From: Bacteroidaceae bacterium | GTDB taxonomy: Bacteria > Bacteroidota > Bacteroidia > Bacteroidales > Bacteroidaceae | Assembly: GCA_900765575.1 (NCBI GenBank) | Contig: CAAFRW010000205.1 | Span: 1 to 10,819, forward strand | Length of the DNA stretch: 10,819 nt | Direction of reading: 5' to 3' | Shown here: positions 1-7,378 of the stretch, piece by piece | How positions within the stretch are numbered: the first letter of the stretch is position 1 | How the letters are laid out: each line of letters opens with the position of its first letter | The notes under the pieces: model-generated | Told to the model about the DNA's origin: nothing | The model's database searches: none | The model's input: only the letters and a program-made list of their open reading frames with translations | Position numbers and translations under genes: made by a program

Positions 1-658
1 AGCTCCGGTAGCTGATGAATTGGGGCTTGATAAATACGGTGGCTATATCTTATCCTATAATGGGGGCGAAATTGTTAATTGGCAAACGAAAGAGATTCTA
101 TATGAAAACATACTCGACCCTGTTTTAATCCCTTATTTATATTGGTGTGCAAAAAAGAACAATTTTGCCATTGTTACTTACCACAATGAGTTCGTTCTGA
201 CAGAAAGCCCCGAGGATGAATATGTCTTGAAGGAAGCTCTTTTAAATGTGATGAAGATAAAGCCTGTGGAGCATTTTCTTTCGGCTATCACTTTCCCTAT
301 TACTAAATGTCTGATTGTAGGAGAACCAAGTCGTTTAATTGTTTTGGAAAAAGAGATGTTCGACCAATTGAAAGGCCGTATGGGAGTTTACCGTTCGGAA
401 CCTTATTTCTTGGAATTGGTGCCGAAAGGAATAGATAAAGCGGCCTCTCTTCAGATATTGTTACACGAAATCGGTTCTTCTGCAGATGAGATGATTGCTT
501 GTGGAGACGGATTTAATGATATCTCGATGATTAAGCTTGCCGGATTGGGAGTAGCCATGGCTAATGCTCAACTGGAAGTACAGGAAAATGCCGACTTTAT
601 CACTGTTTCGAATGATGAAGACGGCATTGCACAAGTCGTAGAAAAGTTTCTTTTATGA
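1..658 (+). CDS. Cof-type HAD-IIB family phosphatase, 5' end missing
   Basis: The reading frame is open from base 2 (A-P-V-A-D-E-L-G-L-D...) to the TGA at 656-658, so 218 residues are visible and the gene begins before the window; the TTG at 20 is an internal codon, not the start. Visible family marks are the YNGG stretch after the missing N-terminus, the motif III lysine in VPKGIDKA (codon 425-427), and motif IV GDGFND (503-520), whose aspartates bind Mg2+. The missing 5' part should hold the nucleophile motif DxDGT. The middle, about residues 25-130 of the visible part, is the C2-type cap that selects the substrate. Members are cytosolic hydrolases of sugar phosphates, nucleotides or pyridoxal phosphate; the substrate cannot be told here. 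The last 6 bases overlap the end of the convergent pseudouridine synthase gene. Family call is firm; exact role unknown. Confidence 0.9.
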   Translation, partial: APVADELGLDKYGGYILSYNGGEIVNWQTKEILYENILDPVLIPYLYWCAKKNNFAIVTYHNEFVLTESPEDEYVLKEALLNVMKIKPVEHFLSAITFPITKCLIVGEPSRLIVLEKEMFDQLKGRMGVYRSEPYFLELVPKGIDKAASLQILLHEIGSSADEMIACGDGFNDISMIKLAGLGVAMANAQLEVQENADFITVSNDEDGIAQVVEKFLL

Positions 659-1585
659 TTCTTCTTCCTTTTTTAGAAAAAGCTTCTTGAAAGAGGTCGG
701 ATAAGGAATTTCAAACTTTAAAAGTTCTCTGGTAATGGGATGATAGAAACAGAGTTTAAAAGCATGCAGTCCCAATCGTCCTATGGGGTCATCCCCATTT
801 CCATATTTAATATCGCCCACTACTGGATGTTGTAAATCTTGCATGTGGACGCGTATTTGATTCTTTCTTCCAGTTTCCAGTTCCAGCTCCACTAGTGTGT
901 AATTATTGCGCTTTTTAATTACTTTATAATGAGTAATCGCTTTGTCACCTCCATTATTGCTCATGCTGGAATAGGTAACATATACTTTATTGTCCCTTAG
1001 CCAGGAGGTTACCGTTCCGCTGTCTTTTTCCATTTCGCCCGACAATACGGCTACATAACGCCGGTCTGTTACAATCTGGTCCCAGTTATCTTGAAGTGTT
1101 CTTTTAGTTTTTTCGTCTTTGGCGAAAACCATTAGTCCCGAAGTATCTTTATCCAGGCGATGGACAATGAATACCCGATGCTGGCGGCCGGAACGTTGTA
1201 CATATTCTGTCAGGATAGAGTAAGCGGTCCGTTCTTTCTGGCGTTCGGTGGCAATAGAAAGAAGTCCTTCCCGTTTGTCTATTACAATAATGTAAGCATC
1301 TTCGTACACGATTTTCAGTAATGAACTGCGGAACTCTTTCTTTCCTTTCTCACTGCTGATTTGTACTTTCATTCCCGGTTGCAAAGGGAAATTGTACAAA
1401 GTTGTAATTTTCTGGTCTACCAACACCGTCCGGTGTGTGAGTAAGGCTTTTATTTTATTGCGACTGATACCCGACATTTTTTCCATCAGGAAGGTCATAA
1501 GTTCGGCCGGCTGCTTTACAATGAAAGTAGTATATTTCGGTGCGGAATGGGGTGCTCGAGGGGTTTCTCTGTTTGTTCTGCTCAT
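653..1585 (-). CDS. RluA family pseudouridine synthase with S4 domain
   Basis: This 310-residue protein isomerises uridine to pseudouridine in RNA, probably ribosomal RNA. An S4 RNA-binding domain covers about residues 20-80 (SGISRNKIKALL then a V-x-V turn). The catalytic domain follows: the signature HRLDKDTSG at 142-150 contains the catalytic aspartate D145, and the second motif LETGRKNQIRVH at 236-247 has Asn where many members have His (R-x-H-Q-I-R). R270 to P283 (R-x-G-L-H-A...HP) is the usual C-terminal block. Length is typical for RluC/RluD-like enzymes. The ATG at 1583-1585 lies 3 nt after the rlmD stop, so the two are almost surely cotranscribed and perhaps translationally coupled. 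The stop TAA (655-653) lies within the end of the convergent HAD gene, leaving no space for a separate terminator. Which uridine it modifies cannot be read from the sequence, so no symbol is given. Confidence 0.95.
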   Translation of the reverse strand: MSRTNRETPRAPHSAPKYTTFIVKQPAELMTFLMEKMSGISRNKIKALLTHRTVLVDQKITTLYNFPLQPGMKVQISSEKGKKEFRSSLLKIVYEDAYIIVIDKREGLLSIATERQKERTAYSILTEYVQRSGRQHRVFIVHRLDKDTSGLMVFAKDEKTKRTLQDNWDQIVTDRRYVAVLSGEMEKDSGTVTSWLRDNKVYVTYSSMSNNGGDKAITHYKVIKKRNNYTLVELELETGRKNQIRVHMQDLQHPVVGDIKYGNGDDPIGRLGLHAFKLCFYHPITRELLKFEIPYPTSFKKLFLKKEEES

Positions 1586-1588
1586 GGT

Positions 1589-3010
1589 TTAGGCTCTTTT
1601 TTCAAGTAATACAACATTTTCTACATGGTGCGTATGAGGAAACATATCCACCGGTTGTACAGCTGCTACTTTATATTTCTCATCTAAAAGTTGCAAATCG
1701 CGTGCTTGGGTAGCTGGATTACAACTAACATATACAATGCGTTGAGGCTCTGCGAATAGAATCGTATCAATCACATCGTTGTGCATACCGGCACGTGGAG
1801 GGTCGGTTATAATCACATCCGGACGTCCATGTTCGTTGATAAATTCCTGTGTAAGGATATCTTTCATATCCCCGGCATAAAATAAGGTATTCTCAATATG
1901 GTTGATAGCTGAATTAACCTTCGCGTCTTCGATAGCTTCCGGCACATATTCAATGCCGATTACCTTTTTAGCTTGTCGGGATACGAAATTGGCGATGGTT
2001 CCTGTTCCGGTATATAGGTCGTATACCAGTTCGTTGCCCGTTAATCCGGCAAAGTTACGGGCTATTTTATATAAATTGTAAGCCTGCTCACTGTTGGTTT
2101 GGTAGAACGACTTCGCTCCTATTTTAAAACGCAATCCTTCCATCTCTTCAAAGATGTGGTCTTCCCCTTTAAAGGTATGGACTTCTAAATCGGTGATGGT
2201 ATCGTTGCATTTGTTATTCACCACATATAATAAGGACGTGATTTGTGGAAATTGATTGCCGATAAATTGAAGAAGCTCTTTATATCGTTCCATTTCTCCC
2301 TCTTCTGTAATCTTGGCCTGGAGGAGTACCATCAACTCTCCGGTAGTGGAAGTCCTTATCATGATATTGCGAAGCATTCCTTCTTGCGTGCGCAAATTAA
2401 AGAACGAATAATTGTGCTCGTAAGCATAATCGCGTATGGCATTACGTATTTGGTTGGAAATATCCTCTTGCAACCAACATTTTTCAATGGCCAGCACTTT
2501 ATCGAATGCATTCGGAATATGAAAGCCTACGGCATTCATTTGTTCGTATACTACATTCTCTTTCACCTCTTCTTCGGTAAGCCAACGCTTGTTTGAAAAA
2601 GTAAATTCGAGCTTATTACGGTAAAATTGGGTTTTAGCGGAGCCTAATATTGGAGAAATCTCCGGTAATTCTATTTTTCCTATTCGGGTCAAGTTATCTA
2701 CGACTTGTTGCTGCTTGTAACGAATCTGTTCGTCATAAGGGAGGCATTGCCATTTGCATCCGCCACAGACTCCATAGTGCTGGCAAAAAGGAACCGCTCT
2801 TTTGGGAGAATATTCATGGAATTTCACGGCTACCGCTTCCGCATAGTGGTTCTTTTTACGTTTTACTTGTAAATCCACTACATCGCCCGGAACAACATAA
2901 GGAACAAATACTACTAAATCATCTACTCGTGCCAGGGCTTTTCCCTCTGCGGCAACATCTGTTATAGTAACCTTCTCTAATAATGGAAGTTCTTTTTTCT
3001 TTCTCGACAT
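1589..3010 (-). CDS. rlmD: 23S rRNA (uracil-5-)-methyltransferase, RlmD/RumA type
   Basis: A SAM-dependent RNA m5U methyltransferase of the TrmA/RlmC/RlmD family, 473 residues. Residues about 8-65 form the N-terminal TRAM RNA-binding domain. A [4Fe-4S] cluster site is complete: C76-x5-C82-x2-C85 plus a distant C178, as in E. coli RlmD. The Rossmann methyltransferase domain shows SFYQTN (301-306), the SAM loop DLYTGTGT (331-338), acidic E354 after the second strand, DPPRAG (403-408), the catalytic cysteine in VSCNPAT (C430), and the general-base glutamate in HHVEN (E464). Expected target is U1939 of 23S rRNA by homology to RlmD, but Bacteroidota often carry more than one paralogue and an RlmC-like or dual target is possible. 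It is the first gene of a minus-strand operon with the pseudouridine synthase. The ATG at 3010-3008 is chosen because the TRAM domain starts just after it; no Shine-Dalgarno is seen. Confidence 0.93.
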   Translation of the reverse strand: MSRKKKELPLLEKVTITDVAAEGKALARVDDLVVFVPYVVPGDVVDLQVKRKKNHYAEAVAVKFHEYSPKRAVPFCQHYGVCGGCKWQCLPYDEQIRYKQQQVVDNLTRIGKIELPEISPILGSAKTQFYRNKLEFTFSNKRWLTEEEVKENVVYEQMNAVGFHIPNAFDKVLAIEKCWLQEDISNQIRNAIRDYAYEHNYSFFNLRTQEGMLRNIMIRTSTTGELMVLLQAKITEEGEMERYKELLQFIGNQFPQITSLLYVVNNKCNDTITDLEVHTFKGEDHIFEEMEGLRFKIGAKSFYQTNSEQAYNLYKIARNFAGLTGNELVYDLYTGTGTIANFVSRQAKKVIGIEYVPEAIEDAKVNSAINHIENTLFYAGDMKDILTQEFINEHGRPDVIITDPPRAGMHNDVIDTILFAEPQRIVYVSCNPATQARDLQLLDEKYKVAAVQPVDMFPHTHHVENVVLLEKRA

Positions 3011-3037
3011 TCTTAGTCAATCTAATAAATTATTTCG

Positions 3038-3045
3038 CAAAGATA
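3038..3045 (-). promoter_or_regulatory. Putative -7 element of the rlmD operon promoter
   Basis: On the minus strand this reads TATCTTTG, a perfect match to the Bacteroidota -7 consensus TAnnTTTG, with 27 nt between it and the rlmD ATG. No clear TTTG -33 element lies about 19 nt further upstream, so the call rests on the -7 match and position. Confidence 0.5.
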
Positions 3046-3149
3046 GGCATTTTCGTTGAAAACTTCATAATAAAAGGAAATATATCGAATTTGCTGTGTA
3101 TGAGAGGTACTTTTTTGACAGAATGTTTTTTATATTTATAAAATATGTA

Positions 3150-3157
3150 TAGTTTTG
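3150..3157 (+). promoter_or_regulatory. Putative -7 element of the ppdK promoter
   Basis: TAGTTTTG matches TAnnTTTG perfectly and ends 39 nt before the ppdK ATG. A T-run (TTTT at 3127-3130) sits 19 nt upstream where a TTTG -33 element would be expected, a one-base mismatch. The surrounding A/T-rich tract is typical of Bacteroidota promoters. Confidence 0.55.
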
Positions 3158-3196
3158 CGATAGAAAAATTTCAAGTTGATATTTAAATATAATGTT

Positions 3197-5920
3197 ATGA
3201 GTGAAAAAAGAGTTTACACTTTCGGTAACGGACAGGCCGAAGGTAAAGCTGATATGCGTAATTTACTTGGAGGAAAAGGCGCAAACTTGGCAGAGATGAA
3301 TCTTATCGGCGTACCGGTCCCTCCCGGATTTACTATCACTACAGATGTTTGTAACGAATATTATGCCGTAGGCAAAGAAAAAGTCGTTGAACTGTTGAAG
3401 TCTGAAGTGGAAAATGCGGTAAAACTTATCGAATCATTGATGAAATCTAAATTCGGTGATGTAGAGAATCCGCTTTTAGTATCGGTTCGTTCCGGCGCCC
3501 GTGCTTCCATGCCTGGTATGATGGATACCATTTTGAATTTAGGTTTGAATGATGAAGTGGTTGAAGGTTTAACTCGTAAAACCGGTAATGCCCGTTTTGC
3601 TTGGGATTCATATCGTCGTTTTGTACAGATGTATGGCGATGTGGTATTAGGTATGAAACCGACCAATAAAGAAGATATTGACCCGTTTGAAGCTATTATT
3701 GAAGAAGTAAAGGCTGCCAAAGGTGTCAAATTGGATAACGAGCTGGAAGTGGATGATTTGAAACAACTGGTTACAAAGTTCAAAGCTGCCGTGAAAGCCC
3801 AAACCGGAAAAGATTTCCCGACCAATTCTTACGACCAACTTTGGGGAGCAATCTGTGCTGTATTCGATTCATGGATGAACGAACGGGCTATTCTTTATCG
3901 TAAGATGGAAGGTATTCCGGCAGAATGGGGAACCGCGGTATCCGTACAAGCCATGGTGTTTGGTAATATGGGCGAAACCTCTGCTACGGGAGTTTGTTTC
4001 TCACGTGATGCGGCAACCGGCGAAGATTTATTTAATGGTGAGTATTTGATTAATGCACAAGGTGAAGACGTTGTTGCCGGAATCCGTACTCCACAACAAA
4101 TTACAATTGAAGGTTCTAAGCGTTGGGCTGCGTTGGCTGGTGTTGACGAAGCTACCCGTGCTTCCAAATATCCTTCTATGGAAGAGGCTATGCCTGAAAT
4201 CTATAAGGAGTTGGACGCTCTTCAAACGAAGCTTGAAAATCATTATCGTGATATGCAAGATATGGAATTTACGGTACAGGAAGGTAAATTGTGGTTCTTG
4301 CAGACCCGTAACGGAAAACGTACAGGCGCTGCCATGGTGAAGATTGCCATGGATTTGTTACGTCAAGGTATGATTGATGAAAAGACGGCTCTCCTCCGTG
4401 TAGAACCTAATAAACTGGACGAGCTTCTGCACCCTGTATTCGATAAAGATGCATTGAAGAAAGCGAAAGTGTTGGCAAAAGGTCTTCCGGCATCTCCGGG
4501 TGCGGCATGCGGACGTATTGTTTTCTTTGCTGACGATGCAGCTAAATGGGCGCACGACGGACATAAGATTATCATGGTACGTATTGAAACCTCTCCGGAA
4601 GATTTGGCCGGAATGCAGGTTGCCGAGGGTATTCTTACAGCTCGTGGAGGTATGACTTCTCATGCAGCCGTGGTGGCTCGTGGTATGGGTAAATGTTGTG
4701 TTTCCGGTGCTGGAAGTTTACATATCAACTATAAAGAGCGTACTGTAGAAGTAGATGGTGTTACCTTAAAAGAGGGTGATTTTATCTCTTTGAACGGAAC
4801 AACCGGACAGGTTTACTTGGGACAGGTTGAGACAATTGCCGCTGAAGTTTCTGGTGATTTTGCCGATTTAATGAAACTTTGCGATAAATATACCCGTTTG
4901 AAAGTACGTACGAATGCCGATACGCCTCATGATGCTCAGGTTGCCCGCAACTTTGGTGCAGTAGGTATTGGTCTTTGCCGTACAGAACACATGTTCTTTG
5001 AAGGTGAGAAAATTAAAGCCATGCGCGAAATGATTCTTTCTGAAACGGTTGACGGACGTCGCAAGGCTTTGGAAAAGATTCTCCCCTATCAGAAAGCAGA
5101 CTTTAAAGGTATCTTCAAAGCGATGGCCGGATTCCCTGTAACCGTTCGTTTGCTCGACCCTCCCTTGCATGAGTTTGTTCCTCATGATGAGAAAGGACAA
5201 CGCGAAATGGCAGAGGCTATGAACGTAAGTTTGAGTTACATCCAGAAGCGGGTTGAAGCTTTGAAAGAACAAAATCCGATGTTAGGTCATCGTGGTTGCC
5301 GTTTAGGAAATACGTATCCGGAAATCACTCAAATGCAAACACGTGCTATCTTAGGTGCGGCGTTGGATTTGAAGAAAGAAGGAATTGAAACAGTTCCGGA
5401 AATCATGGTGCCGTTGACCGGTATTTTATATGAGTTTGAAGCTCAGGAAAAGATTATCCGCGCGGAAGCTGCCAAATTGTTTGCAGAAGCAGGCGATAGC
5501 ATTGAATATAAAGTAGGTACAATGATTGAGATTCCGCGTGCAGCTCTGACGGCTAACCGCATCGCTTCGAAAGCTGAGTTCTTCTCATTCGGTACAAACG
5601 ACTTAACTCAGATGACATTCGGTTATTCTCGTGACGACATTGCTTCCTTCTTGCCTATTTACTTGGAGAAGAAGATTCTGAAGGTCGACCCATTCCAGGT
5701 ATTAGACCAGAATGGTGTGGGACAATTAATTCAGATGGCTGTTCAGAAAGGCCGTTCTGTTCGTCCGGATTTGAAGTGCGGTATTTGTGGTGAACATGGT
5801 GGTGAACCTTCTTCAGTGAAGTTCTGCCACAGAGTTGGCTTGAATTATGTTTCTTGCTCTCCTTTCCGTGTTCCTATTGCTAGACTTGCTGCGGCGCAGG
5901 CTGTTGTTGAAGAAGCGTAA
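3197..5920 (+). CDS. ppdK: Pyruvate,phosphate dikinase
   Basis: PPDK interconverts pyruvate, ATP and phosphate with phosphoenolpyruvate, AMP and pyrophosphate; in anaerobes it can serve glycolysis or PEP formation. The product is 907 residues, in the usual 870-910 range. Order of domains: N-terminal ATP-grasp nucleotide-binding region (GGKGANLAEM at 25-34; SVRSGARASMPGMMDT at 96-111), the central swivelling domain with the phospho-accepting histidine H489 in GGMTSHAAVVARG, and the C-terminal PEP/pyruvate TIM barrel with CGICGEHGG, where C864 corresponds to the catalytic cysteine. T487, two residues before H489, is the position phosphorylated by the regulatory protein in plants; no such regulator gene is present here. 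I chose the ATG at 3197 over an upstream in-frame TTG at 3176, which would add seven residues of AT-rich leader (MIFKYNV) unlike the family. It stands alone between its own promoter and a strong terminator. Confidence 0.97.
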   Translation: MSEKRVYTFGNGQAEGKADMRNLLGGKGANLAEMNLIGVPVPPGFTITTDVCNEYYAVGKEKVVELLKSEVENAVKLIESLMKSKFGDVENPLLVSVRSGARASMPGMMDTILNLGLNDEVVEGLTRKTGNARFAWDSYRRFVQMYGDVVLGMKPTNKEDIDPFEAIIEEVKAAKGVKLDNELEVDDLKQLVTKFKAAVKAQTGKDFPTNSYDQLWGAICAVFDSWMNERAILYRKMEGIPAEWGTAVSVQAMVFGNMGETSATGVCFSRDAATGEDLFNGEYLINAQGEDVVAGIRTPQQITIEGSKRWAALAGVDEATRASKYPSMEEAMPEIYKELDALQTKLENHYRDMQDMEFTVQEGKLWFLQTRNGKRTGAAMVKIAMDLLRQGMIDEKTALLRVEPNKLDELLHPVFDKDALKKAKVLAKGLPASPGAACGRIVFFADDAAKWAHDGHKIIMVRIETSPEDLAGMQVAEGILTARGGMTSHAAVVARGMGKCCVSGAGSLHINYKERTVEVDGVTLKEGDFISLNGTTGQVYLGQVETIAAEVSGDFADLMKLCDKYTRLKVRTNADTPHDAQVARNFGAVGIGLCRTEHMFFEGEKIKAMREMILSETVDGRRKALEKILPYQKADFKGIFKAMAGFPVTVRLLDPPLHEFVPHDEKGQREMAEAMNVSLSYIQKRVEALKEQNPMLGHRGCRLGNTYPEITQMQTRAILGAALDLKKEGIETVPEIMVPLTGILYEFEAQEKIIRAEAAKLFAEAGDSIEYKVGTMIEIPRAALTANRIASKAEFFSFGTNDLTQMTFGYSRDDIASFLPIYLEKKILKVDPFQVLDQNGVGQLIQMAVQKGRSVRPDLKCGICGEHGGEPSSVKFCHRVGLNYVSCSPFRVPIARLAAAQAVVEEA

Positions 5921-5944
5921 TAGCATAACATAAGTTAAATATCA

Positions 5945-5990
5945 GTTGGGCGGTAATACCTTTAAGAGGCATTTACCGCCCGACTTTTTT
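5945..5990 (+). terminator. Rho-independent terminator of ppdK
   Basis: Arms 5945-5956 and 5973-5984 pair over 12 bp (one G-T wobble), with a GGGCGG/CCGCCC core. The 16-nt loop can close further through CCT (5959-5961) with AGG (5967-5969). Six T residues (5985-5990) follow at once. It lies 24 nt after the ppdK stop codon, so it separates ppdK from the yitT-like gene. Confidence 0.92.
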
Positions 5991-6072
5991 ATTATCAGCA
6001 GGTTATTGTATAATCTAATGCTATGTAAAGAAAAAAATCATAGAAAAGGAGTCGTGTTAAGAGATTGATTTG

Positions 6073-6080
6073 TATATTTG
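6073..6080 (+). promoter_or_regulatory. Putative -7 element of the yitT-like gene promoter
   Basis: TATATTTG is a perfect TAnnTTTG match with 27 nt between it and the ATG at 6108, and it lies downstream of the ppdK terminator, where a new promoter is needed. No convincing TTTG -33 element is visible at 19-21 nt upstream. Confidence 0.55.
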
Positions 6081-6107
6081 CTGCATAAATATTGAATATA
6101 GTAAACT

Positions 6108-7118
6108 ATGGGAAAAGCATCATATACGCTGAAGCAAGCTTCTAGAACTGTTGCTGACTTAGATTGGTGGGTCTCTTGGGGAAAGATATTAGCAGGCTGT
6201 GTTATTTTGGCAGCGGGTTTCGTTTTCTTTATTAATCCTTACAATATTGTGCCGGGAGGAGTTTATGGCGCAAGCATTGTGCTTCACAACCTGTTTCCTT
6301 CTATTCAGGTAGGTACGTTTGGCTATCTGTTTGATGTGCCGTTGCTGATTCTTTCTGTGGTGTTGCTTGGTGCTAAGTTGGGTGCCCGGACCATTGTGGC
6401 AGCTTTGATTACTCCTCTTATTATGAATGTGATGTCTAAACTCGTTTATCCTACAAAAGAGGCTTTGCACCAACTCGACCCCACTCAGCTTTTAGGCGGA
6501 TGTATGGACATGACCAATCATTTGATGCTGACGTGTATTATCGGAGCGGCTGTTATTGGTCTTGGCAGTGGTATTGTAGTCCGTAATCAGGCCACTACGG
6601 GTGGTAGCGATATTATAGGTATGATGTTACAGAAGTACTGTCATATCCGTTTCTCGAATGCTATTTTGCTGGTGGATGCAACAGTGGTTTGCTTTGGATT
6701 AGTTGTTATTGGCTTTGGTGTAGGTCGTGCCGATGATGTGGACCAGGCTTCATGGCTTCTGTCTTTCTATTCGCTTATCTCTATTTTTATCATATCGCGG
6801 GTGATTGCTTACGTGATAAATGGGGCAAAGGATGATAAACTGCTGTTTGTTATCAGTGATAAGAAGATGGAAGAATTACATCGTTTTATTCTAAAAGATT
6901 TAGACCGTACGGCTACTTGCATTAAAAGTAGCGGTCTCTATACGGGAGCTGAAAAAGAGATGCTCTTTTTGGTGGTGAGTCATAAAGAGGTAACAGGCGT
7001 AAAACTGAAGATTAAAGAGGTAGACCCGCGTGCTTTTGTGGTGGTAACCGATGCTTACGATACGTTTGGCGAAGGCTGGAAACAGTTGCCGTCTGTGGGA
7101 GAAATACAACCGGAATAG
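6108..7118 (+). CDS. YitT family membrane protein with C-terminal DUF2179 domain
   Basis: A 336-residue integral membrane protein of the YitT/DUF161 family, with the cytosolic DUF2179 domain at the C-terminus. Likely membrane segments are at about residues 25-42, 49-66, 72-88, 93-110, 139-157, 185-205 and 218-236. The family motif TGGSDIIG (164-171) follows the fifth segment. From about residue 243 on the protein is soluble: KLLFVIS, then a G-L-Y-T-G-A-E-K-E-M-L turn, and the closing DPRAFVVVTDAYDTFGEGW (307-324), which fit DUF2179, a small domain thought to bind a ligand. The transported substrate or role is not established for most members, and I do not assign one. The gene is a single transcription unit: own promoter after the ppdK terminator, and a convergent neighbour (xpt) downstream. 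The ATG at 6108 gives a short charged N-terminus before the first membrane segment, as in relatives. Confidence 0.92.
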   Translation: MGKASYTLKQASRTVADLDWWVSWGKILAGCVILAAGFVFFINPYNIVPGGVYGASIVLHNLFPSIQVGTFGYLFDVPLLILSVVLLGAKLGARTIVAALITPLIMNVMSKLVYPTKEALHQLDPTQLLGGCMDMTNHLMLTCIIGAAVIGLGSGIVVRNQATTGGSDIIGMMLQKYCHIRFSNAILLVDATVVCFGLVVIGFGVGRADDVDQASWLLSFYSLISIFIISRVIAYVINGAKDDKLLFVISDKKMEELHRFILKDLDRTATCIKSSGLYTGAEKEMLFLVVSHKEVTGVKLKIKEVDPRAFVVVTDAYDTFGEGWKQLPSVGEIQPE

Positions 7119-7212
7119 AGTTTTGTTCTATATAAAATGGATGCTCGTTTTAAATTCTTTGTTTTAGACAACGATACCTTAATTTATATAATAACATATA
7201 TTAGAAACGGAC

Positions 7213-7237
7213 TCAGGAAGAAAACTCTCCTGATTTT
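7213..7237 (+). terminator. Probable terminator of the yitT-like gene
   Basis: TCAGGA (7213-7218) pairs with TCCTGA (7228-7233); after one bulged A the stem can extend by GA/TC. TTTT (7234-7237) follows directly. It is 94 nt beyond the stop codon. The stem is short and only partly GC, so it may be a weak terminator. Confidence 0.5.
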
Positions 7238-7249
7238 ATTCATAGATTT

Positions 7250-7332
7250 ATAACTCCTAATGTGACGCCTTCTAACATTAAGAGTTATTCGAATAACTAA
7301 CTATGTTAGAAGGCGTAACATAGTTAGTTATT
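7250..7332. repeat. Nested inverted-repeat element: two inverted hairpins with complementary loops
   Basis: Four inverted repeats overlap in 83 bp. Left hairpin: 7250-7263 with 7275-7288, 13 of 14 paired. Right hairpin: 7292-7308 with 7316-7332, 17 of 17 paired. The left loop contains CGCCTTC (7266-7272) and the right loop is its exact complement GAAGGCG (7309-7315). As an alternative, the whole element folds once about its centre (7290/7291): 7265-7278 pairs perfectly with 7303-7316, with outer pairs at 7260-7263/7318-7321 and 7250-7255/7326-7331, and a perfect 16-bp palindrome (7283-7298) at the tip. It lies between the convergent yitT-like and xpt genes and codes for nothing I can recognise. 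It could act as a two-way terminator or RNA stabiliser, or be a REPIN-like repeated element. The T-run after it on the plus strand is poor (7331-7334), so a classic terminator is not certain. Confidence 0.85.
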
Positions 7333-7378
7333 TTGCTTCCTTGAAATCATCTCATTACAAATGAGTTAGCATTTCTGT

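Noticed and set aside
3176..3196. Upstream in-frame TTG start that would extend ppdK by seven residues
   Set aside because: The added residues are coded by an AT-rich leader close to the promoter, and the ATG at 3197 gives the family's normal N-terminus.
3361..5272. Several minus-strand open frames of 63-154 residues inside ppdK
   Set aside because: They are serine-rich or low-complexity shadows of the well-supported ppdK frame.
7351..7365. Small hairpin CTCAT/ATGAG just after xpt as a terminator
   Set aside because: Five A/T-rich pairs with no T-run on the minus strand; too weak to call. The larger element beyond it is a better candidate.
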